Numbered from the stretch's first letter, positions 10,575-22,475 are shown. The stretch is DNA of 64,000 nt from Bathymodiolus brooksi (GCA_963680875.1 OY804584.1:97298031-97362030); one strand, 5' to 3'. Notes: generated by a model from the sequence alone, not told the origin. A program made the numbers and translations.

Positions 10575-10775
10575 AACCACATGTAGAGCAGGAACTGTTT
10601 TCGTTTCCGGAGCACCTGAGTTCACCCCCAGATTTTAGTCTGGTTCGTGTTGCTCGATCTATAGTTATATGTGTAAAGTTTTGTAGATCATTGTTTGTCC
10701 TTTTGTCTTGTTGGTCATTGTGTTTTCTGTCCACCGGTTTACGGTTTCTGATTATCCCTTTGGTATCGTAAAACT
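10575..10775 (+). mobile_element. Dispersed mussel-type repeat, single-copy reference form
   Basis: This copy has one instance each of the segments that are expanded elsewhere: AGAGCAGGAACTG..TTCCGGAGCACC (the source of the 46-bp unit) and GGAGCACCTGAGTTCACCCC..GGTTCGTGTTGCT (the source of the 40-bp unit). It then runs through the arm TTTTGTAGATCATTGTTTG to TGATTATCCCTTTGGTATC. It lies less than 100 bp from exon 2, on its 3' side, inside intron 2. Confidence 0.7.
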
Positions 10776-10868
10776 TGTCTTAGGGGGACACCCCCAGTTC
10801 GCGCTTCTTTAGAAATCCGTGCCAGATTAGTAAAAGATAACATAAAAGGCATAGCTATGTCAAATTAC

Positions 10869-11024
10869 CTGCAGTAATGGCCATGGTACCAGCTGCTAGT
10901 TTCAACACCTTCATTTTTTTCCAGTGTGTTGTCCAGAAAAATGTTAAGGCAGCAGTTATCGCAAACATCATACAGACTACAAGACCTAATGTGCCAAACA
11001 CTTGAGAAGCTTTGAAGAAATTGT
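10869..11024 (-). CDS. Claudin/PMP22-like tetraspan protein, exon 2 (TM2 and start of TM3)
   Basis: A 156-nt exon. The acceptor is a T-rich tract ending TTTTCAG just above 11024, and the donor GCAG/GTAATT follows 10869. The two leading bases complete an aspartate codon from exon 1, and the single trailing G starts the glycine completed by exon 3; the phase is kept at both ends. It encodes residues 70-121: helix 2 (about 78-100, VFGTLGLVVCMMFAITAALT plus FFW), a short basic loop (THWKKMK) and most of helix 3. The pattern of two helices joined by a short positively charged turn fits the intracellular loop of PMP22/claudin-type proteins. Confidence 0.85.
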
Positions 11025-11077
11025 CTGAAAATTAAAAAAAAAACTTTTAGTAATGGGGGAATTTTCGAATAATATGG

Positions 11078-11172
11078 AAAAACAAACAACCCAAAAAACC
11101 CACTACACTGTCGGAACAGTTCCAAACTCCAATAGAAAAATAGTAGAAAGAAGCAAACGATTCCACTAACAA
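11078..11172. repeat. Short dispersed repeat (CTACACTGT..GGAAC type)
   Basis: CCACTACACTGTCGGAACAG, then TTCCAAACTCCAATAGAAAA. It is related to 1738-1800 and 24975-25030. Confidence 0.5.
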
Positions 11173-11321
11173 ATACATACATGATCTCTCATTTTCCTTG
11201 TTCGGTAGAGTTACTTCAGTAAAAAGTGGCGGTGTTAAGCTAGGGAATGCAGTACAATGTATCATGCTACTATATGTTCCGCTTGTCGTAATTATATTCT
11301 CATCCTGTCTTCATTCATGAC

Positions 11322-11500
11322 TTATGACCAGGTTTGTAACAAGAGTAACACGACGGGTGCTACTAGTGGAGCAGGAACACTACTTACCCGTCCGGAACAA
11401 CGAAGTTTTTTTGTCGGGTTCGTGTTGCTCAATCTTTAGTTTTCTCTGCAGTGTTTTGTAGATACTTGTTTGTCTTTTATCTTTTGACCACTGTATTGTT
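11322..11500 (+). mobile_element. Dispersed mussel-type repeat, forward copy
   Basis: It shows AGTGGAGCAGGAAC..ACTTACCCGTCCGGA, then GGTTCGTGTTGCTCAATC, then TTTTGTAGATACTTGTTTGTC. The usual arm end (TGAATACCCCCGTTGGTATC) appears only at 12147-12175, so this copy may be split by the DNA at about 11505-12130. Confidence 0.6.
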
Positions 11501-11506
11501 TGACAT

Positions 11507-12110
11507 GGTTTATTAGGTATATTCAGTATTGCAATTTACAGTTAAATATTGTAATTACTATTTAAAAACAAGGTTCTCCTCCCTCAGACATAGCTGACCT
11601 TACCATATTTTTGGCTATCCTGTTAAGGCCTTTTGATTTTCTTGCTCATAAAGAGTTTTTTTTATTTCTTTATTGTGTCATTCTACCTGTTAACAATTAT
11701 CACATTGGCCCAGGCTTCCAAGTGATGAAGTACATATAATTATAATTTCATTTACAATTTTTATTTTAAATATTATTTTAAGTTCACACCAATATATCAT
11801 AAATAGTTTTAAATGATTTTGATTTCCAGCCTTCCTACTTTGGGCTTACCTGATCAAATTTGTTCCAATTTGATATTAATGTTTTAGTACTAACGCTGCG
11901 TCGATACCTGTACCGGGGGACTGTTTGTCCCCAAGGGTTTCATCCACCCAGTAGTCAGTGTTTCAGCACTGATATGCTTTATTAGATATACTTGTTATTG
12001 AAATTTACAGTTCCTAAGGAATGTAAATTATTATTAAAACAAAGCTTTCCTCCCCAGTCATAGGCTACCTTTAACATATTTTGGCTTACCTGTTTAGGTT
12101 TTCTTTCTCT
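11507..12110. repeat. Two-copy imperfect duplication inside intron 1
   Basis: The text beginning TTTATTAGGTATATTCAGTA at 11507 returns in diverged form near 11978 (TTTATTAGATATACTTGTTA), an offset of about 471 bp. Both continue through a CTCC.C..CAGTCATAG-like block and TTTTGGCT.ACCTGTT. The block CCTCCCTCAGACATAG at 11579-11594 is the reverse complement of the core of the 29-bp satellite unit at 19771-22360. A GTCGATACCTGTACCGGGGG stretch near 11900 is another dispersed piece, related in reverse to 23120-23180. Confidence 0.5.
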
Positions 12111-12179
12111 AAAAGATTTAAGAAAAAAATCTTTTTCGATTAAAGGCTTCTGAATACCCCCGTTGGTATCTTTAATAAA

Positions 12180-12405
12180 AGTTAGAAACTACCGAAGGGG
12201 CAATCAAAAAAGGACAATCCAGAGAAACTAGCAACGTAGGGTACACAATACGAAGAAAAACTAGCAACGTAGGGTACACAATACGAAGAAAAACTAGCAA
12301 CGTAGGGTACACAATACGAAGAAAAACTAGCAACATAGGGTACACAATACGAAGAAAAACAAAACAGAAACACAACACAATGTGTTGGACACCACTATAC
12401 GTAAA
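12180..12405 (-). repeat. Second arm-type dispersed repeat with a four-unit 33-bp array
   Basis: Flanks read as the reverse complement of the element at 26345-26535 (CCGAAGGGGCAATCAAAA, and AAACACAACACAATGTGTTG). Inside, a 33-bp unit containing AGCAACGTAGGGTACACAAT is repeated four times at 12230, 12263, 12296 and 12329. The single-copy form of this segment is seen near 26380-26420. Confidence 0.7.
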
Positions 12406-12974
12406 CAAACACAAATAACGTAAATAAGACATGCGCCCTCCTACAAATAACAGAAGGTGAAGACGAACTGAATATCGTTTTAAACTAGTATTTTCAACAA
12501 TTCTGTATAACAATAGACGAACTGCAATGTTTTTCATCTCTTGAGGTTTTGGCCCATAACGCTAGTTTATTCCCGCCACTTTTTATTGAAGTGCCTGTAC
12601 CAATCCAGTAAAGAGAGTGGCATTGCATCGTTTTAGAGGTATGGATTGTTCCTCTTTCTATGGTTTCTATTAGATTTTGGAACTGAACCAACAGTGTGGT
12701 AATTTTTGTTTTTCAGTTTAGTAAGGCGTGTTAACGTCCTTTTTTTTCTAAAACGATATTCAGTTTGAACTTAACATCACAATAATACATGTACATGTAT
12801 TTACTTTTACGATTACAATGTTTTCAAAAAAAACCCAAAGCATTAGGAACCTTTACTTTCGGTAATCCAGAGACATAATATTTTAATAAGGTACGTGAGA
12901 AGAAAGAAGTGGTCGGTTATTTTTTATTTTGTTTTCCAAATCAAGATAAGATACGTCGTGATAGTATTTGAACA
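12406..12974. other. Intron 1 sequence, nothing firmly recognised
   Basis: No gene-like frame. It contains a stretch around 12580-12690 that looks like other dispersed mussel repeat text (AGAGAGTGGCATTGCATCG), but only one copy is in this window. Confidence 0.35.
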
Positions 12975-13200
12975 GAAAGTTTGAAGATACCAAAGGGGGG
13001 TAACCAGAAGCCGTAAGTCGAAGGACAGATAATAAATACAATGGCCAAAAGAAAAAGGACGTACAATGATCTACAAAACATTACTCAGAGAGCTAACGAC
13101 CAAGCAACACGAACACGACCAAAAACAGTTGTTGCACTCGGGTATTCCGAAGGGTAGGCAAATCCTGCTCTGCACGTGACAACACAAATCATGAAAAATA
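12975..13200 (-). mobile_element. Dispersed mussel-type repeat, inverted copy
   Basis: Minus-strand copy: AGATACCAAAGGGGGGTAAC, AGAAGCCGTAAGTCG, ATGATCTACAAAACATTACT, ending near GGTATTCCGAAGGGTAGGCA and TCCTGCTCTGC. No tandem expansion is present. Confidence 0.65.
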
Positions 13201-13635
13201 CTAATTTCTGATTTTTAATTGTGATTATATTTCACCGGAGGTAAAAGTATATAACGCAGAAAATCGATGTTTTTGTTACCTCATGCATGTCACAAGATAA
13301 ATGGTGTAATTACATTACGTTGACCTACTATTAACAATATCATTTAACATTTTTTTTTAAAGCAAATCTTACCTGACGATTTAAAAAGAAAATTTGATTG
13401 ATAAGTTAACTATTTTCTTTGTAGATTTAATTTTACATATACAAATATAACAACATATAAGCTTATATTATTTGTTTAAAAACTGACAGTTCACTTTTAA
13501 AACTTATGAAATAACTTAATGTAATTATGTTTTGTATATCTGACCATGTACCTATTATTGCTATGCGCTAAACAACAAATTACTTTTGTCACGCAAGCTA
13601 AGTACTAGAAGAAGGTTACTAAATTGCCAAACTAA
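13201..13635. other. Intron 1 sequence, nothing recognised
   Basis: AT-rich stretch with no frame or repeat that I can identify. Confidence 0.45.
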
Positions 13636-13639
13636 AAGA

Positions 13640-13777
13640 AAGATTTGACGATATTAAAGGGGTAATCAGAAGCCGTAAATCGCAGAAGGACAAACAACAC
13701 AATGGCCAAAAGAAAACGGACTATAGGTCAAACAACCAAACAAAACATTACACAGAAAACTAAAGATCGAGCAAGAC
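13640..13777 (-). mobile_element. Left arm of the 46-bp array element
   Basis: GATATTAAAGGGGTAATCAG, AAGCCGTAAATCGCAGAAGG, AAAACATTACACAGAAAAC, AAAGATCGAGCAAGACGAAC. This is the reverse complement of the right arm at 17318-17495. The two arms enclose the 46-bp tandem array. Confidence 0.75.
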
Positions 13778-16700
13778 GAACCTCATTAGTGGAGCAGGAA
13801 CTACTTACCCTCCATGAGCACACAAACCTCATTAGTCGAACAGGAACTAATTACCCTCCAGGAGCACACGAACCTCATTAGTCGAACAGGAACTACTTAC
13901 CCTCCAGGAGCACACGGACATCATTAATGGAGCAGGAACTACTTACCCTCCAGGAGCACACGAACCTCATTAGTCGAACAGGAACTACTTACCCTCCAGG
14001 AGCACACGAACCTCATTAGTCGAACAGGAACTAATTACCCTCCAGGAGCACACGAACCTCATTAGTCGAACAGGAACTACTTACCCTCCAGGAGCACACG
14101 GACATCATTAGTCGAACAGGAACTACTTACCCTCCAGGAGCACACGAACCTCATTAGTCGAACAGGAACTACTTACCCTCCAAGAGCACACGAACCTCAT
14201 TAGTCGAACAGGAACTACTTACCCTCCAGGAGCACACGGACATCATTAGTCGAACAGGAACTACTTACCCTCCAGGAGCACACGGACATCATTAGTCGAA
14301 CAGGAACTACTTACCCTCCAGGAGCACACGAACCTCATTAGTCGAACAGGAACTACTTACCCTCCAGGAGCACACGAACCTCATTAGTCGAACAGGAACT
14401 ACTTACCCTCCAGGAGCACACGAACTTCATTAGTCGAACAGGAACTACTTACCCTCCAGGAGCACACGAACTTCATTAGTCGAACAGGAACTACTTACCC
14501 TCCAGGAGCACACGAACCTCATTAGTCGAACAGGAACTACTTACCCTCCAGGAGCACACGAACCTCATTAGTCGAATAGCAACTACTTACCCTCCAGGAG
14601 CACACTAACCTCATTGGTCGAACAGTAACTACTTACCCTCCAGGAGCACACGACCTCATTAGTCAAACAGGAACTACTTACCCTCCAGGAGCACACGAAC
14701 CTCATTAGTCGAACAGGAACTACTTACCCTCCAGGAGCACACGAACCTCATTAGTCGAACAGGAACTACTTACCCTCCAGGAGCACACGAACCTCATTAG
14801 TCGAACAGGAACTACTTACCCTCCAGGAGCACACGAACTTCATTAGTCGAACAGGAACTACTTACCCTCCAGGAGCACACGAACCTCATTAGTCGAACGG
14901 GAACTACTTACCCTCCAGGAGCACACGAACCTCATTAGTCGAACAGCAACTACTTACCCTCCAGGAGCACACTAACCTCATTGGTCGAACAGTAACTACT
15001 TACCCTCCAGGAGCACACGACCTCATTAGTCAAACAGGAACTACTTACCCTCCAGGAGCACACGAACCTCATTAGTCGAACAGGAACTACTTACCCTCCA
15101 GGAGCACACGAACCTCATTAGTCGAACAGGAACTACTTACCCTCCAGGAGCACACGAACCTCATTAGTCGAACAGGAACTACTTACCCTCCAGGAGCACA
15201 CGAACTTCATTAGTCGAACAGGAACTACTTACCCTCCAGGAGCACACGAACTTCATTAGTCGAACAGGAACTACTTACCCTCCAGGAGCACACGAACCTC
15301 ATTAGTCGAACAGGAACTACTTACCCTCCAGGAGCACACGAACCTCATTAGTCGAACAGCAACTACTTACCCTCCAGGAGCACACTAACCTCATTGGTCG
15401 AACAGTAACTACTTACCCTCCAGGAGCACACGACCTCATTAGTCAAACAGGAACTACTTACCCTCCAGGAGCACACGAACCTCATTAGTCGAACAGGAAC
15501 TACTTACCCTCCAGGAGCACACGAACCTCATTAGTCGAACAGGAACTACTTACCCTCCAGGAGCACACGAACCTCATTAGTCGAACAGGAACTACTTACC
15601 CTCCAGGAGCACACGAGCCTCATTAGTCGAACAGGAACTACTTACCCTCCAGGAGCACACGAACCTCATTAGTCGAACAGGAACTACTTACCCTCCAGGA
15701 GCACACGAACCTCATTAGTCGAACAGGAACTACTTACCCTCCAGGAGCACATGAACCTCATTAGTCGAACAGGAACTACTTACCCTCCAGGAGCACATGA
15801 ACCTCATTAGTCGAACAGGAACTACTTACCCTCCAGGAGCACACGAGCCTCATTAGTCGAACAGGAACTACTTACCCTCCAGGAGCACACGAACCTCATT
15901 AGTCGAACAGGAACTACTTACCCTCCAGGAGCACACGAACCTCATTAGTCGATTAGGAACTACTTACCCTCCAGGAGCACATGAACCTCATTAGTCGAAC
16001 AGGAACTACTTACCCTCCAGGAGCACATGAACCTCATTAGTCGAACAGGAACTACTTACCCTCCAGGAGCACACGAACCTCATTAGTCAAACAGGAACTA
16101 CTTACCCTCCAGGTGCACACGAACCTCATTAGTCAAACAGGAACTACTTACCCTCCAGGAGCACACGAACCTCATTAGTCAAACAGGAACTACTTACCCT
16201 CCAGGAGCACACGAACCTCATTAGTCGAACAGGAACTACTTACCCTCCAGGAGCACACGAACCTCATTAGTCGAACAGGAACTACTTACCCTCCAGGAGC
16301 ACACGAGCCTCATTAGTCGAACAGGAACTACTTACCCTCCAGGAGCACACGAACCTCATTAGTCGAACAGGAACTACTTACCCTCCAGGAGCACACGAAC
16401 CTCATTAGTCGAACAGGAACTACTTACCCTCCAGGAGCACATGAACCTCATTAGTCGAACAGGAACTACTTACCCTCCAGGAGCACATGAACCTCATTAG
16501 TCGAACAGGAACTACTTACCCTCCAGGAGCACACGAACCTCATTAGTCAAACAGGAACTACTTACCCTCCAGGAGCACACGAACCTCATTAGTCAAACAG
16601 GAACTACTTACCCTCCAGGAGCACATGAACCTCATTAGTCGAACAGGAACTACTTACCCTCCAGGACCACACGAACCTCATTAGTCGAACAGGAACTACT

Positions 16701-17317
16701 TACCCTCCAGGAGCACACGAACCTCATTAGTCGAACAGCAACTACTTACCCTCCAGGAGCACATGAACCTCATTAGTCGAACAGGAACAACTTACCCTCC
16801 AGGAGCACACGAACCTCATTAGTCAAACAGGAACTACTTACCCTCCAGGAGCACATGAACCTCATTAGTCGAACAGGAACTACTTACCCTCCAGGAGCAC
16901 ACGAACCTCATTAGTTGAACAGGAACTACTTACCCTCCAGGAGCACACGAACCTCATTTATCGAACAGGAACTACTTACCCTCCAGGAGCACACGAACCT
17001 CATTAGTCGAACAGGAACTACTTACCCTCCAGGAGCACACGAACCTCATTAGTCGAACAGGAACTACTTACCCTCCAGGAGCACACGAACCTCATTAGTC
17101 AAACAGGAACTACTTACCCTCCAGGAGCACACGAGCCTCATTAGTCGAACAGCAACTACTTACCCTCCAGGAGCACATGAACCTCATTAGTCGAACAGGA
17201 ACTACTTACCCTCCAGGAGCACATGAACCTCATTAGTCGAACAGGAACTACTTACCCTCCAGGAGCACACGAACTTCATTAGTCGAACAGGAACTACTTA
17301 CCCTCCAGGAGCACACG
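13778..17317 (+). repeat. 46-bp minisatellite, about 77 units
   Basis: The unit is GAACCTCATTAGTCGAACAG followed by GAACTACTTACCCTCCAGGA and GCACAC. It repeats at 46 bp with small variants (GACATC, TTCATT, GTCAAAC, CATGAAC). The leftmost units keep GTGGAGCAG, the form in single-copy elements; inner units have GTCGAACAG. A variant block (CAGCAAC, CACACTAAC, CATTGGTC, CACGACCTC) recurs at about 14575, 14942 and 15355, offsets of 367 and 413 bp, showing multi-unit duplication. It lies in intron 1. Confidence 0.95.
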
Positions 17318-17495
17318 GGTGCATTCCTAGTTTTTAGTGGTGTTCGATCTTTAGATTTCTGTGTTGTGTTTTGTAGATCATTGTTTGTCATTTTGTCTTT
17401 TTTCTTGTGGCCATTGGTATTGTCTCTACTTTGATTTACCACTCTTCTAATTACAATGTACCTCATTGGTATCCTCAAACTTTTCTTACCGCGCA
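17318..17495 (+). mobile_element. Right arm of the 46-bp array element
   Basis: GTGTTCGATCTTTAGATTTC, TTTTGTAGATCATTGTTTGTC, and a GGTATCCTCAAACTTTTCTT end. It mirrors the arm at 13640-13777. Confidence 0.75.
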
Positions 17496-17639
17496 AAATA
17501 AAACTGTACTTTATTTGTTAGATTCTTTCAGAAAGAAACATCAAACACATTATTGCTGACGTGTGGTGTAAGTAGTGTAATTAAAATTATTTGCTGTAAC
17601 CAGAATTGTTCATTAGGAACCTTACTTTTCTTGAATTTG

Positions 17640-17822
17640 AAAATTTCGAACCCCGTTCATGGCGAGGTGTACGCCATACAACATTATGTGATCAAGTTTG
17701 TCAGTGACTTGCGGCAGGTCGGTGGTTTTCTTCAGGTATTCCAGTTTCCTCCAACAATAAAACTGACCGCCACGATATAACTGAAATATTGTTGAGAGTG
17801 GCGTTAAGCAATATAAACCAAC
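17640..17822 (+). mobile_element. SINE, 5'-shortened copy
   Basis: It begins near a B-box-like TTCGAACCCC and continues with GGCGAGGTGTACGCC, CAGGTCGGTGGTTTTCTTC, TTTCCTCCAACAATAAAACT, and TGAAATATTGTTGAGAGTGG. The A-box half of the head is missing or too worn to see. Confidence 0.7.
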
Positions 17823-17962
17823 TTTATAATTTGAATATTAAATGAAATATTTTCTTACATCCACATCCTTGTGTAATGAATAATGCAGTGTAATTCACAT
17901 TCTTATTCCAACGAAATGACTGAATCTGGAATAAACATCGTGCCACATTAAATTAATTACAC

Positions 17963-18278
17963 TTAGGGACCGATCATTTAACTTGCAGGGGGTGAGGGTG
18001 TGGGGGTGGGGCTTATGGTATTTTGTTGCGTTCAGAATTTTTTTTTCGGACAACACGAAAATTAGAATATTTTTTTTGTCGAGCAAAGCGCGAATTTTTT
18101 TTTCCAGAATTTAACATTAGGTTATATGACAAAAACTCTGAATCAGATTATTATTTTTTTCTTCCACCAAAATCAGAATATTTTTTTCAGCAGCATCGGG
18201 AATCAGAATATTTTTTTAGAAGAAAATCATAACCCCTCCCCCATCCCCCCCCTTCAAGTTAAATGGTCTGTCCCTTAA
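17963..18278. mobile_element. MITE-like element with G/C-rich inner ends
   Basis: The ends form an inverted repeat: TTAGGGACCGATCATTTAAC at the left, and the reverse complement of the right end reads TTAAGGGACAGACCATTTAA; both continue CTTG then a G run. The inside holds repeated AGAATATTTTTTT motifs. It has no coding capacity. The target duplication is not clear. Confidence 0.65.
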
Positions 18279-18380
18279 ATATTGTTATTATTTCCTCCTC
18301 TGTCAAACAATATATTTGATTGTTCAACAGTTTGATAATCTTTACAGAAAAGTGCGTGAAGAAGTTTCTTTGTCACTTAA

Positions 18381-18851
18381 GTGCCAAAAGTATGTCAACT
18401 TTTCAAAAAATCCCTATATAGTAAACCAAAACCATATATTTTTTTTAAAACTATTGTGAAGTAATTTCTGGATAGATTTTAACTAATTTTATACCAAAAC
18501 ATTCAGAATTGTTTATAATTTGATTGTTCATTTGCTCATTATGTTTATATGAGTGATTTTTATTTGTATATAATTTAAACAGGATTGTTAATTTTTAGGA
18601 TTTAATTTTAGTTGAAATATATAGGAAAATCAAAGTCAATTTTTATTTGTTATGTTTAAATTATTTACAAATGAAAATAACTCATAACAACATAATGAGT
18701 AAATAAACAATCAAAATGTTGACAATTCCGAATGTATTGGTGTACAATTTGTTAAAATCTATCCAGAAATGACTTCAAAATAATTTTTTGAAAAATATGG
18801 TTTTGGTTGATTATATAGGGATTTTTTGAAAAGTTGACATACTTTTGGCAC
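18381..18851. mobile_element. Fold-back element with long inverted repeats
   Basis: The left end GTGCCAAAAGTATGTCAAC is mirrored at the right end (ACTTTTGGCAC ends at 18851). The mirror continues inward through AAAAAATCCCTATATA, the ACCAAAACCATAT block, ATCTATCCAGAAAT and the ATTGTTTATTTACTCATTATG region. The arms are imperfect and about 200 bp each, with a small centre near 18610-18640. Confidence 0.8.
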
Positions 18852-19318
18852 CTTGCATATATGCAGTGTTGCAGAGTCTGCAGCAAATTCATCTTACGAC
18901 TCTACTACCTTCTGTTATGTAAAGTAAAACAAATCAGAATAAAACTGATGTTCGTCAATTTTACCAACTACAAAAGCACAAAGTCGCAAAATTCATGGTA
19001 TTTCATTAAAATTGGTATTTTGTATGATATAATTAATGTATTTTTGCCAATGGCTACCCAAACATTTAAGCATTATATTTTACTTTGTAATTGTAATATA
19101 GAAAACAAACATTCATTCTCCATCAAATCGAACAATGTGCATTTCATTAAAATTTTCGGTTGATTTACGTCAAAACATTTAAAATGTCAACGTTGATCTT
19201 TACACTGATAAAATCAGTTATGTCAATACGTTCAGTGCACTTAGGAACCATGAGCCATAAAAAACACTTCTTATTGATAAATATCAACAATAACATATAT
19301 AAGGTCAATATCTCTGGG
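18852..19318. other. Intron 1 sequence, nothing recognised
   Basis: AT-rich, with only chance frames. No element is identified. Confidence 0.45.
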
Positions 19319-19565
19319 AACCGTCGTGGTCGTGATCGTATGGTAGTTGGATTTATAACTACCTATGCAATCAGTGCCTATCACCACTGATGTTGTGAGT
19401 TCGAATCTCGAAGAGGACGAGGTGTACAACATTATGTGATAAAGTTCGTCAGTGACTTTCGACAGGTCGGTGGTTTTCTCCGGGTCCTCCGGTTTCCTCC
19501 ACCAATAAAACTGACCGTCACGATATTACTGAAATATTGTTGAAAGTGGCGTTAAGCACCACCAA
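19319..19565 (+). mobile_element. SINE, full-length, tRNA-derived head
   Basis: It starts with CCGTCGTGGTCGTGATCGTA, has a B-box-like GAGTTCGAATCTC, then the shared core GGTCGGTGGTTTTCTCCGGG, CCTCCACCAATAAAACTGAC, and GAAATATTGTTGAAAGTGGC, ending GTTAAGCACCACC. It aligns along its whole length with the reverse copy at 27191-27435. Confidence 0.8.
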
Positions 19566-19570
19566 AAATT

Positions 19571-19770
19571 AATCCATCTGAGGCAAATGTAACCTTTGCA
19601 GATTTTAGCTATCCTGTTTGGGCCCTTTGGTTTACTTGCTCCCAAACACTCCTAAGTGATTCGGTGTTTCTGGAATAACCTTCATCAGGTCAAGGTCAAA
19701 AGACTGGAAAGCCAGTTAGTTTATAAAGTCTTTGGTAGCAATAAATCTAGAGTAATCGGCAAAGGTCACT
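19571..19770 (+). repeat. Flank of the 29-bp array, dispersed repeat text
   Basis: TTTTAGCTATCCTGTTTGGG, CTTTGGTTTACTTGCTCCC, and TTCTGGAATAACCTTCATCA. Related text is at 11600-11650 (reading the same way as GGCTATCCTGTTAAGGCC) and at 10265-10310. Confidence 0.45.
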
Positions 19771-22360
19771 TATGTCTGAGGGCGGACAACCTTATTAACT
19801 ATGTCTGAGGATGGACAACCTTATTAACTATGTCTGAGGGAGGACAACCTTATTAACTATGACTGAGGGTGGACAACCTTATTAACTATGTCTGAGGGCG
19901 AACAACCTTATTAACTATGTCTGAGGGAGGACAACCTTATTAGCTATGTCTGAGGGCGGACAACCTTATTAACTATGTCTGAGGGAGGACAACCTTATTA
20001 ACTATGTCTGAGGGCGGACAACCTTATTAACTATGTCTGAGGGTAGACAACCTTATTAACTATGTCTGAGGGAGGGCAACCTTATTAACTATGTCTGAGG
20101 GTGGACAACCTTATTAACTATGTCTGAGGGAGGACAACCTTATTAACTATGTCTGAGGGTGGACAACCTTATTAACTATGTCTGAGGGAGGACAACCTTA
20201 TTAACTATATCTGAGGGAGGACAACCTTATTAACTATGTCTGAGGGAGGACAACCTTATTAACTATGTCTGAGGGAGGACAACCTTATTAACTATGTCTG
20301 AGGGTGGACAACCTTATTAACTATGTCTGAGGGAGGACAACCTTATTAACTATGTCTGTGGGAGGACAACCTTATTAACTATGTCTGAGGGAGGACAACC
20401 TTATTAACTATGTCTGAGGGAGGACAACCTTATTAACTATGTCTGAGGGTGGACAACCTTATTAACTATGTCTGAGGGAGGACAACCTTATTAACTATGT
20501 CTAAGGGCGGACAACCTTATTAACTATGTCTGAGGGAGGACAACCTTATTAACTATGTCTGAGGGTGGACAACCTTATTAACTATGTCTGAGGGAGGACA
20601 ACCTTATTAACTATGTCTAAGGGCGGACAACCTTATTAACTATGTCTGAGGGAGGACAACCTTATTAACTATATCTAAGGGAGGACAACCTTATTAACTA
20701 TGTCTGAGGGTGGACAACCTTATTAACTATGTCTGAGGGAGGACAACCTTATTAACTATGTCTGAGGGTGGACAACCTTATTAACTATGTCTGAGGGTGG
20801 ACAACCTTATTAACTATGTCTGAGGGAGGACAACCTTATTAACTATGTCTGAGGGCGGACAACCTTATTAACTATGTCTGAGGGAGGACAACCTTATTAA
20901 CTATGTCTGAGGGAGGACAACCTTATTAACTATGTCTGAGGGTGAACAACCTTATTAACTATGTCTGAGGGAGGACAACCTTATTAACTATGTCTGAGGG
21001 TGGACAACCTTATTAACTATGTCTGAGGGCGGACAACCTTATTAACTATGTCTGAGGGAGGACAACCTTATTAACTATGTCTGAGGGAGGACAACCTTAT
21101 TAACTATGTCTGAGAGTGGACAACCTTATTAACTATGTCTGAGGGAGGACAATCTTATTATCTATGTCTGAGGGTGGACAACCTTATTAACTATGTCTGA
21201 GGGAGGACAACCTTATTAACTATGTCTGAGGGCGGACAACCTTATTAACTATGTCTGAGGGTGGACAACCTTATTAACTATGTCTGAGGGAGGACAACCT
21301 TATTAACTATGTCTGAGGGAGGACAACCTTATTATCTATGTCTGAGGGTGGACAACCTTATTAACTATGTCTGAGGGCGAACAACCTTATTAACTATGTC
21401 TGAGGGTGGACAACCTTATTAACTGTGTCTGAGGGTGGACAACCTTATTATCTATGTCTGAGGGTGGACAACCTTGTTAACTATGTCTGAGGGTGGACAA
21501 CCTTATTAACTATGTCTGAGGGCGGACAACCTTATTAACTATGTCTGAGGGTGGACAACCTTATTAACTATGTCTGAGGGTGGACAACCTTATTAACTAT
21601 GTCTGAGGGTGGACAACCTTATTAACTATGTCTGAGGGCGGACAACCTTATTAACTATGTCTGAGGGTGGACAACCTTAGTAACTATGTCTGAGGGCGGA
21701 CAACCTTATTAACTATGTCTGAGGGAGGACAACCTTATTAACTATGTCTGAGGGAGGACAACCTTATTAACTATGTCTGAGGGGGGATAACCTTATTAAC
21801 TATGTCTGAGGGAGGACAACCTTATTAACTGTGTCTGAGGGAGGACAACCTTATTAACTGTGTCTGAGGGTGGACAACCTTATGTACTGTGTCTGAGGGC
21901 GGACAACCTTATTAACTATGTCTGAGGGTGGACAACCTTATTAACTATGTCTGAGGGCGGACAACCTTATTAACTATGTCTGAGGGTGGACAACCTTATT
22001 AACTATGTCTGAGGGTGGACAACCTTATTAACTATGTCTGAGGGCGGACAACCTTATTAACTATGTCTGAGGGTGGACAACCTTAGTAACTATGTCTGAG
22101 GGCGGACAACCTTATTAACTATGTCTGAGGGAGGACAACCTTATTAACTATGTCTGAGGGAGGACAACCTTATTAACTATGTCTGAGGGGGGATAACCTT
22201 ATTAACTATGTCTGAGGGAGGACAACCTTATTAACTGTGTCTGAGGGAGGACAACCTTATTAACTATGTCTGAGGGTGGACAACCTTATGTACTGTGTCT
22301 GAGGGCGGACAACCTTATGTACTGTGTCTGAGGGCGGACAACCATATGAACTGTCCATTT
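19771..22360 (+). repeat. 29-bp minisatellite, about 89 units
   Basis: The unit is TATGTCTGAGGGNGGACAAC followed by CTTATTAAC. The main variable base (N) is A, T or C. A 406-bp block (14 units) marked by CCTTAGTAAC, GGGGGGATAACC and TGTGTCTGAG variants is duplicated (marker at 21677 and 22083). It is located in intron 1. Confidence 0.95.
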
Positions 22361-22475
22361 CAAACAATATTTTTCTCTTTCCTCCATCACCGATAAGACT
22401 TTTATCGAAATTGACTATATATATGAGTAAAACGGCAGGTGTTATATAAGAAGCAGGAACTGTTTACCCTTCACG
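22361..22475. other. Short spacer between two minisatellites
   Basis: Unmatched sequence followed by AAGAAGCAGGAACTGTTTAC, the usual entry of the dispersed element that hosts the next array. Confidence 0.5.

Noticed and set aside
13778..22360. CRISPR array
   Set aside because: The repeats are direct tandem units without unique spacers, and the DNA is clearly animal with spliced genes and retrotransposons.
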